Shown piece by piece: positions 13,301 to 24,789 of a stretch of DNA of 64,000 bases; position 1 is the first letter of the stretch, and each line of letters opens with the position of its first letter. The stretch is from Bugulina stolonifera (lineage: Eukaryota > Bryozoa > Gymnolaemata > Cheilostomatida > Bugulidae): assembly GCA_935421135.1 (NCBI GenBank), contig OW285196.1:12521001-12585000 (forward strand). The letters are read 5' to 3'. The notes beneath the pieces were generated by a model. That model had not been told where the DNA came from. It was given only the letters and a program-made list of their open reading frames with translations, and did no database searches. The position numbers and the translations under genes are program-made.

Positions 13301-16300
13301 AAGCGAGGAGCAGACAGAGTGCCAAGTCCCACTTTACTGGACCAGGCTGGTCAATGCCATCACTAATGGCCAACACCTTCCGCCTACACAAATAGAAAGA
13401 GCAGGGGGTTAATGTGGGTCACAAATAGATTGAGGAAGGGGGTCTCCTAATCGTACCCTAAATAATTCGGAAAATATTTAAGTTGCAAACAATTCTATCC
13501 ACTGTCAATGAAAATTAGGCTGGTATCATGGCTGCTATATTATAATATGTTGCAGGAAGTGCTTGATTCAGATTTGTGTAAATAGCAACCACTGGGAACT
13601 ACCTGTCAACTGCCAGAATAAACACCTGGAAAAAAGTGAACACCTATATCAACGTTAATCATATTTGAAGTAACAAACCAGCCGGGTTTAAAAGCAGCGC
13701 TGCTGAAGAAATTTCTATGACTTGTGCAAAAAGCGGATAAGAATTTAGGTAGTGTAAGGAAGTTGACTGTATCCACAGCACATTAAAAGGAAATGGCGCA
13801 ATATTCTAACTGCATCTTGCATTTGGGAATTGCAAAAGAAAGAAGGGAAATATGACAAAACGGTGCAATACAATCATGAGTGAACTAGGTCACGTGATCA
13901 TGTAAATTTTCCATACAAATCTGCCCATACATCAGCGGCACATAACCCATGCACGACCAGCAGCAAATAAATGGACCAATAAGTCAACTCTTGTCCTGTT
14001 TGTTACTTTTATGGGCCTCCACTGTGACATAAACAATTCCTTGGTATATTGGATGTGCTATATTGAGCTTATTGTGTGTACAGTTGGGAATATGCATGAA
14101 AACACTAGTAACGGACTTGATGGAAAAATACCAGCTAAAATCAATAAAATTGTTAAAATAATACTAGAATATTATAAGCATATACAATACTGCATACACA
14201 ATGGCAGGGCCTGAATGCATAATGTATAGCTAGTGACACTAAACAGGTGGACTACTGAACAGTGCCTTCAGCTGCTGGCTAGTCCAGTGATCTCTAATTA
14301 TATAAACCTTAGAGTATACAGTAAGGATCTTTAGACATCTGTTTATGTCAGGCTTCACTTCTAGAGTATCAAATGGCTTGAAGAAGCTGTCTTACTAACT
14401 GAAAACAATTGATCGCTCTTCGTTTTATTGTTTACCCAAAATTTAAATTCTTTTCAAAAACAATTAAATGTATTAGTGAAAGTCAAAAGTTTGTTTTTCA
14501 TACAAACATGAAACAAACATGGAATTTGCACCAATGACAGCCTTAGCTTTATAAACACGCTCTATTGATTCAACATAACCAACTACTAATTAATTTGTAA
14601 GTCGTCAGTTCACAGCTATAGTTGGGAATACTACAAACATGCACATGTACTAATGTGTAGTAGAAAGTATGTTGTACAGTCTAGCTGCATGTTAGATGCT
14701 AAAGCATAAACGTAAAGTTTACTTTTAGGGACCGGTAACCTTCACCCAATAATAAACCCACTATACCAGTCTTGCACTAGGGCTATGATTGGAAATAGGT
14801 AGTAATAATTATTACACATGTATGTTCCATGTACAGTAACCTCTAGGTTAGCAGTAGCAATCACTGACTCCATGTTGGATTGAATAGAATATTTCAACAA
14901 AACAAAAGTAATCCGTTCCAAATAGGAAAGTCTAATAACAATAACAACATCTTTTTAGCCAATGAGGAGATAGCAATTGCTGCCGTAAAACTATATAATT
15001 ATCAGCAGTAGAATCATCCCTGTTTACATACCTATATTCTTCTTCCCTATATGGCAAAAGACATGCATGCCTAGACATCTACTACCTCACCATAGACATG
15101 TTACTATTGGCCAGATTAATTTCACTTAGTAAATTTGTTAGTTTGTACTGAATCCATTTACACATCTATCAAGACTCTGACATAAATAATGTACTATAAA
15201 TCCACCAAAAACCTTCAACACAATATAGCAGTGTTCAAAAGTCAAACTCTTAGATAGACAGGGCTCTCAAGTTGCTCAGTCAAAAAATCCGAGCAAATGT
15301 GCAATGTACTGCAGTGTAAGCAGTGTAGCAGTAGTACTCTACCAACAATTGATCAGATATATAAATAAAGCTGTTGGTCACTTACATGCACATATCTATT
15401 GCTCTAGGAGTTAACCTAAGTAATTTCTCACAGCTTAAACCACTACTGTCGCACCATTCAATATTTTCAAATAATCTTGTTCATCCTTTTTCAGTAAGAT
15501 TGATGTGTTGCTTGTCTTTGGTAACCTAGCAGCTGCCAAGAAAACCCTATTTTAATATTGGCTGATTTCACCTTCAATCAGCCTATGCTGGGAATTTTGG
15601 AAGCACTCAAGCAGTTAATATAAAACTGTGCTACAGAGATAGCCATAGGACTTGCAATGCATTGCATTGTTTTTTGTGGGAATGACTCTAACTTACTTAT
15701 TCATCACTGTGCACAAGAGTTATTTATAGAATGACAGTTGGTGTTGGCTCAATAAGATTACTGGGCTATTTGATGTTAGTAGCTTACCTATGTACATAAG
15801 TTACAAGTATAGACTTAGAACAGGCATAGCCATAGGAACTTAACAGGTCTCAATGCTGACTGGAGGTCATAATAGCCAATATTCAAATGAGTTTATCTTG
15901 GCTGCCACTAGGTTTACAAAGACAAACAGCACATCAATCTTCATGAAATAAGATGACCAGTATTCTTTGCAAATATTGAATGGTGAGACAGTAGTGGTTT
16001 AATAATCCCAGTGCATACATGTAATTCAGTCCTTGCCCTTGAAAAGTAATAGAATTAGTAGCTTTTTGCTAAGCAACTCACAAGCTATGAGATAAATTGA
16101 AGATTAATTTGGAGATTTTAAAGCATTTCAATCCAAAATATAGCTAATGTGGGAAAATCTCCCAAAATCCGAGCAAATCATCAATAATGGAAAACCTCCC
16201 AGCAAGCACTCCGAGCAAGCACTCAAAATCCGGACTGCTCGGAGAGCCCTGGATAGAGTTGTGTTCTCTTGACATCTAGGATTCCCAGGTATATATATTT

Positions 16301-18509
16301 CTGGTCCTACGAGTCATGCTTTTGCACAGAAAGAAAAAGAATTTGGCAATAACGTGTGATTAAACCCAGATCTAAGGCGTGTAGGTAATAAATGCCTAGG
16401 AAGAACATTGCATACCTACATGTAGTATATGCACTATACAGAAGGACAGGTAGGGTTAGATAAGCAGGCATTACCTGTTTACTTATCAGGTTTGGAAAAC
16501 TCACTGCCAGAATTCAGTGGTCGGGTCCACATAATAGTCAATCTCCGCGTCACCACTTGCCGTCATGTTCATCGTACCATTGGCTGACAGCGAACTGGCA
16601 TTGACCATTAAGGAGCTCACATTTTTAATAGCTTCACCCCAGTTTTCTCTATTGATAGACAAGAACACTTGTAAACATGCATGTTGAAAAATTCTCATAG
16701 TGCAGCAAATAAAGTTGATTTGAACAGTTTTGGGTTGACGTTCCGTAAAATTTGAATTTCAACGTTTAATTCTAAGTAACTGATATAAACCATAAATATG
16801 GAATGGTCAATTCCCATAGGGTTAACTAAGACTTTTATTAACTCGAATAAAGATGTTTCTACGATAATTGCGTTCTTTGTAAATCACTGACTAATATAAC
16901 AACTATTGACAAGAACATTCTAAGTGATGTCATTGATTTTATACAATCGCAACTACATGTTGGTTTCATTCATGGGATTCAACACTTTTGCGGCATTTTT
17001 AGAGACTTGTCTCCCCTTGATCTAACCTGCATCGTATGGTATTCCATGCGTTGTCACAACTACTCCACGGAACTTTAGAGCTAAATGATGCAAAGAAGTA
17101 GTAGAAGGCCCAGGACATGATAACATTATAGTAGACGTTTAGGAAGAACACAATCAAGGTAGTCGCAAAGCCTATCCCTGCAACGAGAAGAAAGTCATGT
17201 GACTAAGACATCAAACACACATCGAAGGAAAATTTCCCTTCTAAGTGCAGTATAACCAAAACTATTCTGTTCTAATAGCTCTCACTTTAAAGTAATCCCT
17301 TTCACTGCAAGCTGTCAAATGGCTGGCAATTTGTAATCACATATAATACTTGAATTACCATTTTTTTCTTGTTTGTTTATCTGCCAACATTCTATGAGAG
17401 AGCGTGGAATTTTAATTCTTTAACCTCAATGTGTGAATAGTATAATACATCACATACTGTAATGTGGTATTGCTTTCCAAGGATATGATATATAATTTTC
17501 TTTGACAAAAACGCCTATCAATTATTTTCATGGCAAGTAATGAACTAGTGAACGGCTTTACAACTACTTGTAGACTCAAGAGAGACTAGTTACCAGCATT
17601 ACCATGGTTAATGTCTAGCATACCAGTAAATAGAGGACTGATGTTCCAGACCTTGATACCACCAGCAGACATAAACTGTCCAATAGAAACTTCCAGAAAG
17701 AACATTGGAATTCCAGCCAATACCACCATCAGAAAGTATGGTAACAGAAATGCACCTAAAATATCAAAGTGATTTTTTAACCTCTCCAGAGTGTGTGAAA
17801 CAGTAGAAATCGCTTAACGGCTCTAACATTCTAAGAATGGATGCGATAAAATCGTTTACCTCCTCCATTTTTATAGCAGAGATATGGAAACCTCCAGAAG
17901 TTTCCCAGGCCGACAGAGTATCCAACACAAGCCATGAGAAAGTCAATCTTCTTGTTGAAAGTTTCTCTCTTATTGCCTAAAACCGAGTAACATCTCATGA
18001 CTATTGATCGTCGAGTCGTAACAGCAGTTCGCTAATGATGTAGGTTTTTGCAACCATTCCGCAACATGCTAATCACAGTCGCTAGTAGGCATAGGCCACA
18101 TTTTGAAAATGGCTGAATGTTGTTCTTGGCGGATGCTTGCAGCAAACATGGGATACAATCAGTCAGAAAGATTGATCAAGGACTGAACTTTCACTGGATT
18201 TGCGAACGGTAATTTTTTAATTAAAAAACTCCTATTGGTTGACATTATCAACTACAAGGCTCAGATAGAACTGCAGTTGATTCATAAAGAGTGGACAAAT
18301 GGATTAGAGTAACAGGGGAAGGGATCCAACGCAGCAGACTTACCACGTGGTTTACCGGAGTGAGTCGGGGAATCTGCCGTATTAGACGAAGAAGATGACG
18401 ATTCTCCAATTGCATCGTCAGAGCCCTCTGGTGCCAGGGGTTCCTTCTCAGGAATAGGCTCTACCTCTGCTCCGCCATCGAGCTTCTCTTTTTCTTCAGC
18501 GTTACTCAT
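7349..18509 (-). CDS. SLC6-family Na+/Cl- dependent transporter, complete, 16 exons
   Basis: Exons (5' to 3'): 18509-18344, 17976-17860, 17755-17624, 17177-17027, 16648-16505, 13383-13251, 12869-12735, 12410-12277, 11125-11031, 10864-10752, 10360-10223, 9428-9329, 8828-8687, 8337-8181, 7974-7818, 7527-7349. They total 2,193 nt, or 730 residues. A Ser/Glu-rich cytoplasmic N-terminus leads into TM1 ([14 protein letters not shown]), where Gly replaces the Asp of monoamine transporters, pointing to an amino-acid/GABA-type substrate. The second extracellular loop keeps the paired Cys ([14 protein letters not shown]) and four N-glycosylation sequons. TM6 is [17 protein letters not shown]7 NSGTS and TM8 LGLDSE keep the expected Na+ and Cl- ligands. 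Intron phases from TM5 onward match the paralogue at 48-3873. Exact substrate unknown. Confidence 0.96.
8095..8124. repeat. 30-bp perfect palindrome in an SLC6 intron
   Basis: Two 14-base arms (ATGTACTATGTATA and its complement) are separated by two bases, in AT-rich intron sequence between exons 14 and 15. Confidence 0.8.
8521..8680. repeat. 31-bp minisatellite, five copies, beside a 5' splice site
   Basis: AGCCATAGAGTTAT (with small variants) starts at 8525, 8558, 8589, 8620 and 8651. The array ends within about 10 bp of the GT donor of the minus-strand exon 8828-8687. Confidence 0.9.
9177..9350 (-). repeat. Tandem copies of an exon end plus its 5' splice site
   Basis: The true donor of exon 9428-9329 reads GTCTATG|GTAAGTATAA. 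The exon tail GCAGTRGCCTATGTCTATG plus the donor and an AT-rich spacer is repeated in the intron, with intact donor copies at about 9268-9285 and 9222-9240 and a decayed one near 9180. Periods are 55, 46 and about 44 bp. The copies lie downstream of the real donor in the direction of transcription. Confidence 0.88.
13384..16504. other. Large intron (3.1 kb) of the second SLC6 gene
   Basis: Apart from the mobile element at 15259-16251 I see no coding sequence. Open frames such as 14011-14214 (+) lack splice context and similarity to any domain I know. Confidence 0.6.
15259..16251. mobile_element. hAT-like non-autonomous DNA transposon with a foldback core
   Basis: The ends are CAGGGCTCTC and its complement, flanked on both sides by GATAGA (15253-15258 and 16252-16257), which looks like a target-site duplication. 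Inside, an imperfect inverted repeat with about 128-bp arms (15436-15563 and 15874-16001) surrounds a 310-bp loop. CCGAGCAA-type motifs recur close to both ends. CAGGG termini are typical of hAT elements, but a 6-bp duplication is shorter than the usual 8, so the superfamily call is tentative. No transposase is encoded. Confidence 0.75.
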
Positions 18510-18549
18510 GTTAGCTCTGCTGAGGTCACTCGAGTGATAACAATGAAGT
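18510..18549 (-). other. Probable 5' UTR segment of the second SLC6 gene, preceded by a splice acceptor
   Basis: On the minus strand a pyrimidine-containing TTTGTTTCTAG lies 40 bases before the start codon, so the leader may be spliced from a more upstream exon that I could not locate. Confidence 0.4.
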
Positions 18550-20540
18550 CTAGAAACAAATCAGATTTACATCATATACATCAGGATACAGCTAGCAAGC
18601 AGATGTTACGCCATGTATTATCTACACGAAGTTTGCAATTCAGTTAGAAATTGCAAAGCTCTGAAATAAATATTGCCATAATAGTTTGATACTGGTACAT
18701 GTATATAATACTCGTACACAAACTATTGCATATCAATACCAACAATATAAAATACATGTGCTGTTTCTTGAGGAACAAAACATTCATGTGCAAAAATACA
18801 TACTTCAAAATAATACATGCTAATAGCTGAGATGACAGTATGGTAAAGAGACAAGATGTCAAAATACATTCACGCAGATTAGATATTTGCATACGGTGTA
18901 TAAGTACAATGAAAATATATTGATGAAATTACATACTATAGAAGCAGCACTTAATTTATAATTGATTTACGCGAGACAAAGCACGACTGTAATTGAGTTG
19001 TAGAGCTTGAGTTTGGAACCCAGTCTATATTTCTGCAGCCTAAGGTTGTAGAGCTAATTATATGTATATATAACACACAATTAGCATTATGCATTGGCCA
19101 TGCTTGAAATCATTAATTATAGATGTTATTTTTTAATGAGCAGTGGAAATTTCCATCACAAAACCTGTTAGTAGTTATTGACATAATCATTGATTCTTAG
19201 TCTAGGTAAGGTTTCACCTCACTCAATAGTAATTAGGTTTTATTCACAAATACTGTTACGAAAAACATTTTTCAAAAGAAATATTTCATACAATAAATTT
19301 GTTCCGACAAGCATTGTGACTAACACGACAAAAATAAATATGATTTAACATATACAGTAGTTTTATGTGGGCTAAAATTACAACTATTTGGGTGAAATGA
19401 ATGGGCGGTCATTATTAATCCATGACTAGGTATTGTTTTGAGCCCTTCCCTGAATTTTAAGTCAAATAAAAACAATATGACTGAAGTATCCATAGCGATA
19501 TCAACACTAACGTCATTGCTATAATTTTGTTATTTATTTTGCTGATTCTTATAGAAAAGATGGATTATTTTCCTGAAAGATATGACAGATGCGCATGTAA
19601 GGCTGCATTTATTACATACACTGTGCATGCTTTATGTAAAATGTTACATTTACTTGTAAACTTATATGTATGCATGTATATGAACATTGCTAACAGAGAA
19701 AGGTATCAGAGACAACAAAAGTTTCTGATGATTATGATAATCTACCAGAGAGTTAAAAGCATAAACTTAGTAAATGCTGGATGCTCGCTGCAATTGTCAG
19801 TGTACAAATAGTGCACATGTGTTTACCAGCTCATTGCTTTAACTAAGACGCAATTCAACAAAAGAGGCATGAAGTAATTGAAAACGCTTAAAACACGAAT
19901 TCAGTAGAGTGCTCAAGGATATGCAACTTATATAATATGAAAATAATTTGCAGGTGACATAATATTTGGTGAAATATGATACTTGATACAGAAAAAGAAA
20001 TATGTCTGTTTGCAAATTTAAGAGCAACTAACTGTGATAAAAGTTTAACAGTAAAGACATTGCTATTATAAATAGGTATATATACATGTATAGCAGCATC
20101 CGCTCACCTTGTCTATATTTTATAGATGATATGACTGGACATGTAGAATGTTCCAACACTAATGTTATCAATCCAAACACAAGCCTAACCTTGAATTATA
20201 CATTATTGATTGGAATAAACTCCGCCTACCACTTGAACTCTGGCTAATAAAGCCCGCCCCCATAAGCAATATTATACCTACAACACAATTAGTAAATTGC
20301 TGCATTCAAGTTTTATGAATAAATTTTCTGGCTCAATGCTGGTGGAAGTGGAATTAATGTGTGGGGCGGAACCGCGGAAGCTAAACTGTTCTTCCCACCT
20401 AAACTACAGCAGCAATTAAACCACATAGGTAATTTTGTGTCTGCCCGATGTTCAATTTAAAAAACAAAAATTATCATCATGAATACTTAAATATTGCTGA
20501 AAAATTATAAATGCTATTACTCATGAGAAAAGTTTCAAAA

Positions 20541-20744
20541 TATGTGCACATTGCTATAAGTTCATATTCCACATATAGAAAGACTGTTTCTATATGTGCA
20601 CATTGCTATAAGTTCATATTCCACATATAGAAAGACTGTTTCTATATGTGCACATTGCTATAAGTTCATATTCCACATATAGAAAGACTGTTTCTATATG
20701 TGCACATTGCTATAAGTTCATGTTCCACATATAGAAAGACTGTT
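20541..20744. repeat. 52-bp minisatellite, four copies
   Basis: TATGTGCACATTGCTATAAG begins at 20541, 20593, 20645 and 20697. Copies are nearly identical. Each junction contains CATATAGAAA-GACTG-TTTCTATATG, a perfect 10-bp-arm hairpin. Confidence 0.95.
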
Positions 20745-20844
20745 GTAAGTATTTCTCTCATAAATTTGGCTAGAAACCTCACTATATCAATCCACTTTTG
20801 ATAAAATGTTCATTTGGTTATGTAGGCTAGTAGGTACTAAGCGG

Positions 20845-21102
20845 GCTATACAGTTGGTAGGTCTGTGTTGATTGGATCAAATGGCCAGCTATACAGTTGG
20901 TAGGTCTGTGTTGATTGGACCAAATGGCCAGCTATACAGTTGGTAGGTCTGTGTTGATTGGATCAAATGGCCAGCTATACAGTTGGTAGGTCTGTGTTGA
21001 TTGGATCAAATGGCCAGCTATACAGTTGGTAGGTCTGTGTTGATTGGATCAAATGGCCAGCTATACAGTTGGTAGGTCTGTGTTGATTGGATCAAATGGC
21101 CT
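20845..21102. repeat. 43-bp minisatellite, six copies
   Basis: GCTATACAGTTGGTAGGTCT begins at 20845 and then every 43 bp to 21060. Five of the six copies are almost identical, so it is young and likely length-polymorphic. Confidence 0.96.
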
Positions 21103-21410
21103 GGGCCTCTCTCTCAGCTCATACACCTCAACTATTATGTAATCTTGGTACTCATGTAGCTACTAGTCTCTAAATGGTCAGTCACCTGACAGTCAGTGAC
21201 TTAGTGGTCATCTGATGGGTGTTTGACCTTGGGAGATGTTCTAAGGAGACAATCAGTGGCATGATGTGGGGTCACAGCTTGTGATATCTTCACACACTTA
21301 CATATGAGCAACTAGTCCAGCCTGATCTTCAATATAACTAAATATTTTTGATATGGTGAACCAAATATCATTAAAATCCAGGTGAGTTGCTTAATTTTAC
21401 AAATAATAAC

Positions 21411-21530
21411 AAGGGTGTTAGGGATGGTGGGGTGGGGGGAGGGGGAATAGAACCCAGACAGCCATAATCATGATACTGGCTAGCAATTTGGCTGGTACAC
21501 TGTAACCTATCCACTATCTCCTTCCGGTTG
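21411..21530 (-). mobile_element. Probable tRNA-derived SINE fragment
   Basis: Read on the minus strand, GGAGATAGTGGATAGGTTAC (A-box-like) is followed about 55 bp later by GGGTTCTATTCCCC (B-box-like), then a G/C-biased tail. The layout resembles the tRNA head of a SINE. No clear target-site duplication was found. Confidence 0.5.
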
Positions 21531-22275
21531 ATCTCCCACGCAGATCCTACTCCCTATGATAAACTGTTGTTTATAAATAACCCAACCATATTTACATGTA
21601 CAAGTATAAAAACAATACTAATGGTGGATACTACAAATAATTGGAAAACAAAGAAAACTGTATTCCCTAAACAGCAATAAAAACGTATAAATAACAAGTG
21701 GCCTGCTCCTTTTAGAATACAGAATTTTAATGTCTGAAACACTAGTAAGTGCTAACAGGCTGTAAGCAAAGGTTTCAACATACATGAATGGATACAAATA
21801 TATATACTAGTGTGGTCGTGTGTAAAATCGCACTTCTACAATATTCATATTATACACAACATTGATATTGTAAGAACGGGGAGCATTTGAGTCTAGCGGC
21901 ATAAAATTTAAGTCTCACTGGTGTGCGAGGTTTGGTACTGCACCCCTTTCAGTGGGGAAGAGGGGGTACATCACACATCGACATTTAGTACATATCTAAG
22001 TATACTACTATGTCAAGTACTGCATATATATAGTATACTATTTGATTGGCTACTCCTAGTGTACTTAGTCTAATTAACTGCCTGTACTGATTGGTTTGTT
22101 AACAAGAATGTTATGCAACATGTCCATTACACATCTAATGCCATAATTACACATCATGTAAATATTTTGAAGAAAAAGTTCAGATTATATATATAAGGAA
22201 CATGTGTTATCCTCTTTGATTGTTATATACAAGTAAATTAATCCCATATACTCATGCGCCACACTTGTGTGTACT

Positions 22276-22326
22276 AGAAGCCATACACTATGCAAGTACA
22301 GTGTACTTGCATAGTGTATGGCTTCT
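22276..22326. repeat. 51-bp perfect hairpin with 25-bp arms
   Basis: The arms 22276-22300 and 22302-22326 are exact complements separated by a single base. The arm carries GCCATACACTATGCAAGTAC. A one-base spacer makes this an almost continuous palindrome. Confidence 0.95.
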
Positions 22327-24642
22327 TAGCCTCAGGACCATAAACACATGGATAGCTTCAGTCATGGGTAATGCTCACCAAGAATTAAAAAACCTAAACT
22401 AATAATATTATTGGAGATGTGATGAATAAAGGAAGTTGCCTTCTCTCAACAAAGGACTGACAACTCTAAAATTAATTTTATTTATCGATTCAACTCTATA
22501 TAGCACAGTGTATCAGTTCATTGTTCACAGTGACAGTCAATAGACGCCACAATGACTATGGTAGCCTCTGTCACATAATATCGAACTGTTTTACAGCAGT
22601 ATAAACAAAATTTGATGACTGATCAAAAATAAATTTGTTCCACAAACCGTTGTATAAAGTAAACAAATTGAGCAAAATAATGCAATTAGGTTTTAAAATC
22701 CCCAAACTGCCAGAAATTTCTTACTAATGGAATCTTTTTTGGGACCAATTTAGGGAAGGACTGAAATTTCCAATAAGTAATTCAGATGCTGTCTAAAACA
22801 GGTATTGATCTGGAATGTGAATTAGTCAGACATATAATACACTTAGACTATAGTTTGAGACCTCCAGGTTTAAGTGGTAATCCTGTCACATAACCATTAG
22901 GTGCATGTACTTTGAGAGAGGAACTTATAGCATGACAAAATTTACAGGTTATAGTAGCTTGTGTTCCATACCTTACAGAGTGCAGAGACTGTAAAATTTA
23001 GACTAAGCTCCTAGTATTATCACCGGATCTTCTAGCACAGGCATATTTATACTAAGAGTCTACGGAACTACAAGTATTTATTTACAATTGAGTGATGATC
23101 AACAGGCCTATGTATTATAATATCCTGTTTGGGTGAGTATGTAGGTGGGTGTCCATGTACGTAATATAGGGAGCCCCATTGGGACTGAAGCACACTAAAT
23201 GCCCTAAACAGTTTCTATAAATGCACATAGTAAACCACATACACATGATGTTTTTAATGGAAACATATTAAAGGGTGCTAAGATCCTTGTTCCTGTTCTA
23301 ATACATTCTAGAACAATAGATCCTCATCAGTGGTTAGATTTGATAAATTTAGCATAAAATTTTATCACTTACCAAACGTTCACGTATATTCACAACTCAT
23401 CTTACTAACCTAGAATTAAACATGGTGTTTAGTTTTAATGTAAACATAATGCCCTCCATATTATACAGTGTGCTGGTGTGTAGGAAAGGAGACTTAAGTG
23501 TACATGCAGTTCACAAATTCCAAAAAAGTAACAATATAGACATCTAATAGACATACAGTAGATATAGCCATCAATATGCTCCAAAGCAACACAACTTGAA
23601 CAAATTTAAAGTATATTTATGAAGCAAGGCAATATGTTGTTAATCAGTATTTGATATCTCCACACTTTTGCACCTGCTGAAGTGTCAGATAAAATCAATA
23701 ATATCCTCTTATATATAATAAAATATTCTTTCACAGCACAACGTTATACTCAGCATTTCCAACAGGTAGGTGTTAAGCAAGTGTCTGTTTTCTTACCTTC
23801 CCAAGTGACACTTGACTGTTGGGAGAACACGCTACCTGTCAGCCTTTATCAGCTTGGTACACCAACTCTACATTTTCAGGTACCAATGTTGAGGATATGG
23901 GAAGCAGAGGCTTGCAGCAGACCTCAACTGAACAAAGCGCATCAGTTAAGAGTTGGGTTCCTTTCTGTTCCAGAAGATTTTACTGAAATTGGAGACCCAT
24001 GTGCATAACTGTGGTACATCTGCCTAAAATATATTTGTTTTAGCTAAAAAACAAGTATTACATTGTATAAAATAGTGTGCATATTTACTACAATACAGCT
24101 ACACGCCCACACACCACAGTATCGTACTACCATTTACACTTGACAGGCAATGAGATGGTGATATTAAATCACATTTAATTATAGAGTATAGATCTCTATT
24201 TAGATAGTAGCACTGGAAATAGATAACATAGACATCCCACACACTTGGCTGTCATAAAACCCTGGTAAAACTGAATTATTTATTCCAAAAATGAAAGCAA
24301 TACTAAATAACAAGTCTAAAATTATGTTAATAACACACCAGCGGGCTGTCAATGTACAAAGTTTATCCTAGCTAGTAAATATGAAGGCAAAACTCACCAG
24401 CATGGGTTCCCTGGTGGGAATTCAGACTCTCTTCAGACATCAGTACTTGAAACTCTGGTGAAATGGTGGACCACTCTATGCATGACTCAAAGGACTTCTA
24501 AGGCATTAACTTACAGTATACTAGCAGAAACAGAAGTCCAATTTGTGGGTGGAGAGGAATAAAAAGGAGAGGAATAAAAAGTGACCACTCGAATACACAA
24601 TTAGTACACATATCTTGTAATGTACATTAATTAAATACAATT

Positions 24643-24648
24643 TTTATT
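24643..24648 (-). promoter_or_regulatory. Candidate poly(A) signal of the MMAA gene
   Basis: AATAAA on the minus strand, about 145 bp past the stop codon. A closer AATAAA (24775-24780) lies only about 10 bp past the stop and is less likely to be used. Confidence 0.4.
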
Positions 24649-24789
24649 CAGCATTTGAACAAAATAACAAGATAAATATTATCAAAAATAAAAATGTCAT
24701 GATTCTGGCAGACAACTCGGCTCAGTTAAAAAAACCCAATATCTCAACACAATCATATCTATATAATCTACTATTTTATTGTTGATCAA

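Larger units (their letters stand above)
18510..24789. other. Gene-poor interval of 6.3 kb
   Basis: It contains two minisatellites, a SINE and a perfect hairpin, listed separately. A plus-strand open frame at 23682-24008 (108 codons) has somewhat protein-like composition but no recognisable domain, neighbouring exons or conserved motif. It is probably not a gene, though it is the best remaining candidate in the interval. Confidence 0.55.

Noticed and set aside
23682..24008. 108-codon plus-strand frame in the gene-poor interval
   Set aside because: No domain, no promoter or poly(A) context and no paired exons. Its length is within what is expected by chance.
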